The notes under the pieces were generated by a model. That model did no database searches, was not told where the DNA came from, and worked only from the letters and a program-made list of their open reading frames with translations. 64,000 nucleotides of DNA from Thozetella sp. PMI_491 (taxonomy: Eukaryota; Ascomycota; Sordariomycetes; Chaetosphaeriales; Chaetosphaeriaceae): assembly GCA_021432635.1 (NCBI GenBank), contig MU270038.1, positions 186,001-250,000 on the forward strand, given 5' to 3'. Position 1 is the first letter of the stretch; every line of letters starts with the position of its first letter. The position numbers and the translations under genes were made by a program. This document shows, piece by piece, positions 55,925-64,000 of the stretch.

Positions 55925-57754
55925 ATGGAGCTCAACTCGGACTCCATTCACGATGTCATTCATCCAACCGCGGCATTCTCTCAGAGTCCGCCATATGCTT
56001 CGCCCATCGACGAGGGCCGGCCCCCGCCGGCGTGGGCTGACTCTCAACTAAACCCAAAGAACCGCATCGACAGCCTCGACCCCCCCAAAGATCCGCTCTG
56101 GCGGATTGACGGCAGCACCGGCCAGGGCACGCAGTTCTATGCCCTCCCATTGTTCATGGCCGAGATCCCGCCCATGCGGTTTGATGTTTTCATCCCCGAA
56201 GAGGCCACCAAGGACCCTCTCCTCCGTGAGCTGCTAGATCTGAATCTTGCCTTCCATACCAAAGACACCGAGCGAGTACGGAGGCTTGCTGTCTCGAACT
56301 TGATTCTTCGAAGGCTCCAGCTATGGAGCCAGTCTCCCGGTGAGGGCAGCCCAGAAGGGGTGGCAAAAGCATACGAAAGCTACCCATTCGGATCGCGCAT
56401 TATCTTCGAGAACCTAGATCTAGACATTCGAAACATCAGGATTACCGTTGCTCGGACTCATTTCGTTGAGCGCCAGTTCGTGGCGCTTTCTAACCTTCGG
56501 CAGACGCTGAGATTCGACGAGCACTTCCCGCTTCCACCAGATGTCGACATCACACATATTAGCCACGTCCAGCAACTGCACGACAGCACGTGCACCGTCC
56601 GCTTCAACGATAAAGGGAGAACAGAGCGACCAGGCCTAGGATTGAACACAGAGACGCTGTGGATCTTCAAAGCCTTGACCAGCGACACGAAGTATCTCTA
56701 TAGCGAGCTCCGCGCCCTCCTCCGCATGCCAGTTCACCTTAATGTCATGGCCAAACCCGATTACCTCGTCACGAAGAAGTCCCTCTTCGGGAGCAAGGTT
56801 GGGGTTGTAGGCTTCATGCTCGCTCTTCACTCGGGAGGAAGTCTACGTGACGTTGTGCCTCTGCTTCGCGTCAACGGTCGGCTCACACTCAACCACCAGC
56901 TGCAGTGGGCCTTGGAGCTTACATCGGCCGTTCAGCATATCCGGGAGGAGGGCCACATGTTCTATCCCGACTTCCGCCTGGACAACATCGTGATGTCTTC
57001 CACTTGGGAGGCCGTGATGGTGGACTTCGAGCAGCGGGGTGTCTGGTGCGAGTTCGGGGCACCGGAAGTCAACGCCCTGGACTATGTCAAGATCCTGGCT
57101 TTCGATACTACCCGAAACGTGGATGATGCCACGATCCCTGAGGAAATCCGGCAGCGATATGTCAAGATATTGGACAAACTCCTCCCCGACTGGCAAGAAG
57201 TCCTTGAAAGTGAAGAGTACGGCACGCTTCCGCATCACTACGACGCGTACAACGTGCCTTGGCTGTGCCTCGACGAAACCGAACAGGAGGCCTGTGAGGT
57301 GTACATGCTAGGCCGCGTGCTCTGGTGTCTGTTTGAGGGCCAGAGCATTCCCCACACCTCGGCCGTATGGCAGTCGTATCGATTTGAACCGGATCTCGAA
57401 TGGCCCAAGTTCCGCTTCACCCCTGCGCCCCTACGCGACATCATTGACCGGTGTACCAGCGGCAGACGGCCGCCCATGACAACTCAGGTGGTGCGGCGAG
57501 GAAGCAAGCTGGTTCTCAGATCCGACGCCCCCAACACGCAGCGTGACCCGGCTGAGGTCCTCAAGGTCGCCAGGGAGTGGTGGACCTCAGAGGTCCAACA
57601 TGCCGAAGAGTTCTTGGCTACGAGGGAGAAGATGAAGGCAGCGGGTGAGTGGACAGGCAACTATTACAACCGCCCTACTGTGAAGCAAGTGATGGAAGTC
57701 CTCCGAGGCTTTGCACAAGAAGTCGGTTGGAAGCGCACTCCGCTCGGAAATTAG
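55925..57754 (+). CDS. Divergent fungal protein kinase-like protein
   Basis: An intronless ORF of 609 residues from ATG 55925. The N-terminal ~230 residues are unrecognised. A kinase-like fold follows: a Lys in LWIFKALTSDTKYLYSELRA with a Glu that could pair with it, the hinge-like region VVGFMLALHSGGSLRDVV, then QWALELTSAVQHIREEGHMF. The catalytic loop reads YPDFRLDNIVM: Asp349 and Asn354 are kept, while His-Arg is replaced by Tyr-Pro and Lys by Arg. The DFG equivalent is VDFEQRG, with Asp kept and Gly replaced by Glu. This pattern is seen in large, fast-evolving fungal kinase-like families. It may be active or a pseudokinase. The C-terminal part has a long insert and a helical end (YNRPTVKQVMEVLRGF) resembling kinase subdomain XI. 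No APE motif is obvious. It stands alone in a gene-poor region. Confidence 0.75.
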   Translation: MELNSDSIHDVIHPTAAFSQSPPYASPIDEGRPPPAWADSQLNPKNRIDSLDPPKDPLWRIDGSTGQGTQFYALPLFMAEIPPMRFDVFIPEEATKDPLLRELLDLNLAFHTKDTERVRRLAVSNLILRRLQLWSQSPGEGSPEGVAKAYESYPFGSRIIFENLDLDIRNIRITVARTHFVERQFVALSNLRQTLRFDEHFPLPPDVDITHISHVQQLHDSTCTVRFNDKGRTERPGLGLNTETLWIFKALTSDTKYLYSELRALLRMPVHLNVMAKPDYLVTKKSLFGSKVGVVGFMLALHSGGSLRDVVPLLRVNGRLTLNHQLQWALELTSAVQHIREEGHMFYPDFRLDNIVMSSTWEAVMVDFEQRGVWCEFGAPEVNALDYVKILAFDTTRNVDDATIPEEIRQRYVKILDKLLPDWQEVLESEEYGTLPHHYDAYNVPWLCLDETEQEACEVYMLGRVLWCLFEGQSIPHTSAVWQSYRFEPDLEWPKFRFTPAPLRDIIDRCTSGRRPPMTTQVVRRGSKLVLRSDAPNTQRDPAEVLKVAREWWTSEVQHAEEFLATREKMKAAGEWTGNYYNRPTVKQVMEVLRGFAQEVGWKRTPLGN

Positions 57755-58374
57755 GTGCCCGGATGTGTCGTGCTAGGACTTTGGGTGTTTGCACGGCTCC
57801 CCCCGAGAAGCACTTCTGTGTCTTCGCGTCCACTTCACTAGCATAACCTAGGTTTTTGTTCCCTGTGTATGACTCGGAATGGTCTCACTTTTACTTCTAC
57901 CTGTTTTATTGGCCAGATGGCCTCCGTCGCCCTCTTTGCCCCTGGTGGCTCGGGCTATCGACACCGATATAGCTAGGGAGGATGACTGTCTCCAAGTATA
58001 ATAAAGATACACCACACTGTTACTTACCCAGCAGTCCAAAGTATGACAAATGGCCTGGTCTGTGTCGTTTCCATGCAGCCGCTGAATCTACGCCACGGCT
58101 TATGTTCTCCGAATGCAGAGAGGAAGCACTCGAAGGCCATACTCGTCGGCTGTTTCTGGAAAGCACAGGGCATCATACTAGCCCCGGATGGAGAGCTGGG
58201 GAAGAATACCTCTTCACCATCGCTTAGACTCGCTTCGGATACTATCTCGTCCTCTTGGCCCTAGCTTCAGCGAATTGACTCACCTTCAACAAGTATCCCC
58301 ATATAGGCTCCCTTTGACTCCATACACGAGATCCGCGACTAGACCAAGGCGGAACGGTTGCCACCAACCTCTCC

Positions 58375-58415
<41 letters not shown>

Positions 58416-58425
58416 ACAACCACAC

Positions 58426-58460
<35 letters not shown>

Positions 58461-59460
58461 TTTGAGCTAAAACCCAAAGTCTAGACGTTTCTTGCCGCGC
58501 GTGGAATCGCCTAGCAACTCCCAGAGGGCTTCTGCTAGTGGCCAATACGAGGGCCTATGAACGCTCCCTTTTAGTTCATCGACAATTTCACAGAACCTGC
58601 GCCATAATGTGTTGCCTAGGTCTGGTTTGAAGGAGCCTCGCTTCACCTGCTTCACCAAAAGGCTCTCATAGACCTGTCTTGGGCTCTTCCTAAGGCATCC
58701 CCGCGTCGGAGGAAAGGGCCTGGCATTCTAAGGGCAAGTTTCCAGCCACCCGCCCCAGGAGCTTCGCATCCCAGGCACGTCGTGCACAAGCAACAGTTTG
58801 TACTGATCGCCAGCCGGGTTCGTGATGCTATGTATAGCCACACCAGAAAGTTGGCAAGCGACATGAATGCCAGATGTTGCCCCTGAAGGAGTAGGTCTCA
58901 CAAAAGGAGCTCTTGCACTTGCCCACCCGGCCAAGTATGACGTTGTAAATGTCGTCGAGTGCAAATCGATCTAGTTCGGAAGACAGAAACGAGTGACCTG
59001 GTCGCGGAAGCAAGCTGAGTAAGAGCTAAGAAGTGCCATCTTGATTCTAGCTTTCTAGTTCTGCGATCATAAGACCCCTTCGGCTAGCACTAGGTTGATG
59101 CTCTTGCCTAGGCTAATACTTAGTTTCCCCGACTAAAGAGAGGCACTCGAGGACTTTGAGGACCCTCGATCAGGCCTTTGGAGCCGAGCAAACTCGGCAG
59201 GCTCCTTGGCGGGCGAAACCTGGGCTGTGGCTCGAAGCGTAGCGACAGGCTACGATGCGTCTATACGAACATATGTGAACCGGATGTGGCAGAGAGGTGC
59301 GCAAGAACAGAGAAGCCTGGGGGAGTCACGGAGAGGATAGGGGAGATGTTTACTTCGAGTCCTACTAGGCCGGGCGCTGTGAGGTCGGACGGGCTAGAAC
59401 TCCCGCTGCGAACATCCTACGAGGCCCGTCTGCCCTGCCCGTAAGGTTTAATGCCCACTG
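57755..59460. other. Intergenic stretch with long poly-C tracts
   Basis: Holds the two long C runs listed below. No gene recognised on either side. Confidence 0.45.
58376..58460 (+). repeat. Paired poly-C tracts (C40 and C34) split by a short spacer
   Basis: Forty C at 58376–58415, an 11-base ACAACCACACT spacer, then thirty-four C at 58427–58460. It could form i-motif or G-quadruplex structures, and the exact lengths may be affected by sequencing. Confidence 0.9.
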
Positions 59461-60009
59461 CTACTTCGGCACTTTGTCGTCTTCCAGGAGCCTTGTCAGC
59501 TTCAACTTCATGTCACGTTCGTCGTATGCGCGACTTGCCCGAGCCTCAATCCTGGCTGGTCCGGGCAGCCGACAGGCCAGAAGGCATGAAGGTAATAATC
59601 GAGCTGTCTGCTGTACCGCACATACAATCTGCCGAGAAGAGCATCGAGGATCACGCTACCCAAATGTGCGAACAAGCTAACTTACACAAGGAACCCCCTG
59701 TGAGATGACAAAGTGGGAGCAACCTGAGCGCCATGCCCTCTCGCCGGGCGCAGCCGGCGAGCTCTTCTTCCTGGAAGTTGCCTCTCGCAAGACAGGCAAG
59801 GATCGGCGCTCCGCACAGACAGGTCGCGCCGATGCGTTCGCTGGGTGTCCGCTCTTGCCGCTTTCCTCGTCCCAGCGTGGAATAGCCACCTTGGAGACCC
59901 AGAAAGTGCGATTCAACGGGCAGTGCCACTGGGGGAGTTCGCGATCTTCAGTTTCACGTACTAGTTTGTCCGAAAGCTTGTGCTCCAAGGTCGCAATCTC
60001 TAGGACCAT
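59461..60009 (-). pseudogene. Protein-like minus-strand fragments, possible small or decayed gene
   Basis: ATG 60009 opens a 110-codon frame (MVLEIATLEHKLSDKLVRET, later TFWVSKVAIPRWDEE) ending at 59677. Downstream on the same strand, a different frame just after an acceptor-like ACCAGCCAG gives IEARASRAYDERDMKLKLTR and then LLEDDKVPK with a stop at 59461–59463. Both pieces are charged, helical and protein-like and could be two exons of one gene, but I could not find a convincing donor. It may instead be a damaged element. No family recognised. Confidence 0.25.
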
Positions 60010-63000
60010 TCGAGCGAGTGATCAACATATCTCCTCCTCCTGCCATTATGCTAGGAATTTGCCGATGTCACGTCCCCCACCAGCCTTGCTAATCCGTCCA
60101 GACCATCCTGACAGTACTTCGACGCCGGGGAGGCTCCCTGCCGGTTGGCTCGTGGCAATCTCTAGTGACCACGCACGCCAGGATATGGGGGGGAGGAGCG
60201 TCACCCGCGTTTTGCACCGACTATTGCCTCTGTTCTCTACCCCAGGCGCTGGAGGGGCAAGCTGCAAGCCCCTAATCGGACCGGGCATGGGCTCACGTCC
60301 CTCAACCTCGAACTATACCCTTTTCATCACCTGTCAGCAAGTCCTCCCACCTTCCTTCCATTGTCAATCTTCCACCCTGTCGAGCGATGCCTAGCATCCG
60401 GGATGTGAGAACAAAAAAAAAAAAAATTCGCGTGTCGTGATTCCGAGTACAGCGGGTGGTGGGGGGGAGTCGCGCTTTCGTGGGTTTCTACAAGCATTCA
60501 AACGAGCACCCCCACCCCAGGAACCCCTGCCTCAGTCTGTATCTGAGCACTGTGTTCAGAATCTCCCAAGGAGCGCTCCGCAGAGATAGTATAATTAAGC
60601 AGCGAGCAGATCTTGAGGGCATCTGGACAAAGCGTTGACAAGGCCCACATGGATCTACTTTGGGCAAACTGCATAGAAAGGACAAGCGTGTCGCTAACAG
60701 CATCACGGACTTCTCTTTGCGACGAAGGGCCAAAGACTTAGTCTGCGCGCCCCGTAACCCCCGCTAGGAAGTCTGGGGTCAACCATGGAAGACCGGCGGT
60801 ATTCGACGGCCTAGAGACCTGCGAGGCCATCCTGCACTCCTGAGCCGGTGCAGTTGCTAAGCGGTAGTCAACACGCGACAGGTCCACCTGCATGGTGCTT
60901 TTGGCAGCGAAGCTGCGGACACAGACGTTGCTACCACGCCCGGACAACTGCCGGCAGAGACAGGAAATGGTGATACGCAGCTTACGGGCCGGATGACATT
61001 GGGGCAATGTCAAATTGAAATAAGGCGTACAAGTCGCTACAGTATGCAGCACACGTGGTTGACACCGGATGCTGACCGGCGAGAGAGCCTTTAGAGGCTA
61101 GAGCTGTCTGAGCGCGAGAAAACTGCTCTCTTGGTTCGACGTCATCCAATTTCGTGGGACATGGAGAGATGGCTCATTCTTACACCCTCCGCCCTTGTCC
61201 ATTGTGCGCGTTATCGATGGACTGCTACGTGTGATTCGGGGCTGATTCCTGGCAGGGAGCCTAGGTGCCTCACAGATTCTTCCTTGGGTTCTCCGTTTAC
61301 CAAGCTCGGAACAGCTTTGGGACTAATAATGGGACGGCCATTCCCCAAATGATCAGGCCTGAGCTACTACAATACTTCGCAGCCTTGCGGGCTGGGCGGC
61401 AGACCGGGAGAAGCGCTGGTAGAATCCACGCTGCCCTTCTTGTCACGGCGTTCTCTATGTGACTAGCTCTACGGTACTGGTATGAAGGGTTGGGGGGGGG
61501 GGAGGGGGCGAGGCGCTGGCTGTATCTTGGGCTGTTGATGCAGACTCGATCAACAAAGTTCGTTGGCACAGGCGCATTGCACCATCATGATACAGGTACC
61601 GTCTTTTGTCGACCGAGAACCGGCCATGCTTTCTTCTTTCGGGAGCTGATGTTTGACCCCCCTCCCCTGCCTACTCACCCAGCGATCTAGAAAACAAGGA
61701 GGCTAGGGAGAGAGAAGCCTTGGTACCAAGGACGAGCCTTCGGGACAGGTCGGGAGCGAAAGATGGCGCGGGTATCGGCAGTGATGATATGTATTATCTT
61801 GGGTCGCTGCTACGTTCTGCAAAAGAATCCCACCCGACCGGCTAGCTCGAGTTTCAGACGACGCCGAAGGGGCGGCATGCTGCAAGTTGGAGAGCTGAAG
61901 TTATGCGATGGGCCAATGTGATAGCAGTACAATTCACCTTGTGTCGTGGTGTCATCCCAACAAACTGTGGTTCGGCAGCGGAACCCGAGACAACGGGGGT
62001 TCAGACGAAGTCACCCAAGACCGCTTACTACCATCTCGCACATGGCGAGTTCGGAGCCACAGTATACGACCGTGACATGCCCAGCGTCTGGGCACTGCCG
62101 ACTGACTTGCCATCCAGCTCCGTTTTGCGTGCCAGTGGACTGATGGCTCCGTGAAGTACGAGGTCGCAATGCGAGACGAACACCGTGCCAGCCCATCATC
62201 AGCCCAGCGACGAGCCTCGACAACGGAGCAAGCTCGAACCTGGGGAGAGGTGCTGCTTGGTATCCATAGAAAGCACCGGACTAGGGCCAAATGCGGAAGG
62301 ACTATGCCAATCTGAGAGACACCAGGGCCGAACGACGCAGGATCCTCTTCCTTGAGTCGATTTCCCGCAAACCTTCCCGTTGCGTGATAGTCAGAGAGGG
62401 GAGGCGACTCGCTCCCCCGTGGCAGCCCTGGTCTACAGGCGGCACAGCTTGATGATCGATGGGATTTTCCCGTCAAGGTATGGCAAAGATGCGCGGTGTC
62501 TTTTTGGTGTTCTCGCACATAGCTAGCCTCGCGAGCCTCGCTTGCCTTGGGGCATGAGGAGCCTGCCAAGCTTGCGTAGGCGAGAGATACAGCGGCTCCT
62601 GTCAGACTCGCTTGCACAACTCGGAAACCTGGCCCGGGCAGCCAAGCAGCCAAGCTGCCTAGCTTGCGTGGACAGATCTGGCCTCCGGCTCTGGGCATAT
62701 CTCTGGTCGGCCTGCACAGTGCAGCAATGGGTTTCTCGGTAGGGGCTTGATCCTAGGGTTTGTTCCTGGACGCGGGCCGGACTGAATACTTGCACATTGC
62801 GCTAATGCAAGCCCCTGATCGGAGCATTGCTTTGGACCTGACAGGCGGGGTGGGCCAGGCCAGTGGGGAGGCATGCGCGAGGGCGTCGACCCGCGCCGCC
62901 GTGTCAAAGACGCGGTCCTGAGCTCGAACCAGAGTAGGAACACTATGTAGCTGCGTCCTGAAGAGAGCATGTTAGCGGGATGTCGAATAAGCGCGTACGG

Positions 63001-64000
63001 TACAAGGTAGCAGTTGCATCGTCACGGTGGGCGGAAGGAGAGCGGCTTACACCAGCGGTGTGGAGTGGAGGCATTTACATCGAATGACGATGGGCTCATC
63101 GAGGGCCGATAGCTCTTGTACTGTGTGGTACTCGTTCCGATGCTGTACGAAGAGAAAGTGTGGGAAAAAAAATTGACAAGGTAGTTGCCTCCTGCATGGA
63201 TTGATCGCACAACGTCGTCCTGGTGGCGTTTATGCGAGAGCTTGAGAATCGGACATTTTTCTTAGTCGAGAGTGTGACCAAGCTTTGCTGGAAAGAGACA
63301 TAATTGCCTTCATCAAATTGGCTTGATAGCGACCTGCTTGTCTTTTCCAGGGGGGTTGCGAAATTTGCGCGGTTGGGGGTGGGAGGAGGCTGTCAGCCGT
63401 GGGCGAGAAGCGAAATGCAGGCCCGAGGCCAGTTGGGGAGTCTCGTCCGCCCTCCACTTCGCGCGCGCTCAATGGGCGACGCGGAAGAGATAGGTCCACG
63501 GCTTGTTCCCAAAGCAGTAAAAGAGCTGCCGTCTGTGTGCGCGAGAAAGCAAGCTGCTCTCGCGAGGCTGCAAGGCGACCTCTTGGCCAGCGACACACAG
63601 AGCTTTTTGGCTGTGAGTCTGCAGTCTGGGCCTGGGATGCAACGTGCTCCTGTTCCGCGCCGTTTTCTCCTTTGCTCACCTCTGTCTCTTTCGGCTCTAG
63701 TCCGAGTTTGGGGACGGTAATGGTGTGCCCGGATTTAATGGCGCGCCATGGATGGAAGGTAGCCAGTGCGGCTGGGATTCCGGGGAAGCACCGTGCAGAC
63801 ACGGCCTCGCCCTTCCACAGGCCCTCTGCGACTCGAGCGTTGGTTCGCCGACTGTTCTCGCCCGCCTTCGGCCCCGGGCGAGACATAGTGTCAAAGTGTG
63901 CAAAGGGGGCTGACGATTGCGGTGAACTGCCGGCGTCAGCTAGAGATCGGCAGATGCGGCTGGCCTCCTCCCGCTTCCTACTGAGCCCCCGACAGCGGCG
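60010..64000. other. Right-end gene-poor stretch
   Basis: About 4 kb with no supportable gene. It has an A run (60414–60425) and a G-rich run near 61490–61507. A minus-strand frame of 218 codons (63886–63230) begins with ATG but is low-complexity and unrecognised. A gene could start beyond the window. Confidence 0.4.

Noticed and set aside
63230-63886. 218-codon minus-strand ORF near the right edge
   Set aside because: It has an ATG but no recognisable domain and an Arg/Pro/Ser-biased composition; insufficient support.

Overview
The window looks like nuclear DNA of a filamentous ascomycete, most likely a Sordariomycete. The genes are GC-rich and carry short GT–AG introns, mostly 48–150 nt, often with a CTAAC or CTGAC branch word near the 3' end. 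Several proteins are of types typical of Pezizomycotina: an acidic nucleoplasmin-like FKBP, a fungal NDR-type kinase with a large activation-segment insert, and a fungal TauD-like dioxygenase. I found no convincing tRNA, rRNA, CRISPR array or intact transposon. All exon boundaries were assigned by eye from splice words, reading-frame continuity and family conservation.

Region 1–28 kb is gene-dense and holds mostly conserved eukaryotic housekeeping genes. In order: the 5' part of a PAQR/Izh membrane receptor (-, cut by the window edge), a THOC5 mRNA-export subunit (+), a membrane GT2-type glycosyltransferase (+), a DJ-1/PfpI protein (+), a nuclear FKBP prolyl isomerase (+), an NDR-type AGC kinase (+), the sphingolipid phospholipase C ISC1 (-), a WDR5/Swd3-like WD40 protein with an RS-rich N-terminus (+), the small KEOPS subunit PCC1 (-) and the CDC14 phosphatase (+). 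ISC1/SWD3 and PCC1/CDC14 are divergent pairs with shared promoter regions. The kinase/ISC1 and SWD3/PCC1 pairs are convergent.

Region 28–64 kb is gene-poor. It holds a single-exon protein with a SWIM-like Cys/His motif (+), a five-exon TauD/TfdA-type dioxygenase (-), a seven-exon transcription factor with an atypical central Zn2Cys6-like cluster and an ATG-only first coding exon (-), and a single-exon divergent protein kinase-like gene (+). Between them are long stretches (4.6, 5.8, 4.0, 7.5 and 6.2 kb) with homopolymers, microsatellites and a few protein-like fragments broken by stops or frame changes. These fragments could be decayed genes, RIP-damaged elements or unannotated lineage-specific genes.

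The genes do not form one pathway. Related roles occur in gene expression and chromatin (THOC5, SWD3, FKBP, PCC1), growth and cell-cycle signalling (NDR kinase, CDC14) and membrane or wall lipids and glycans (PAQR, ISC1, GT2). I saw no biosynthetic cluster.
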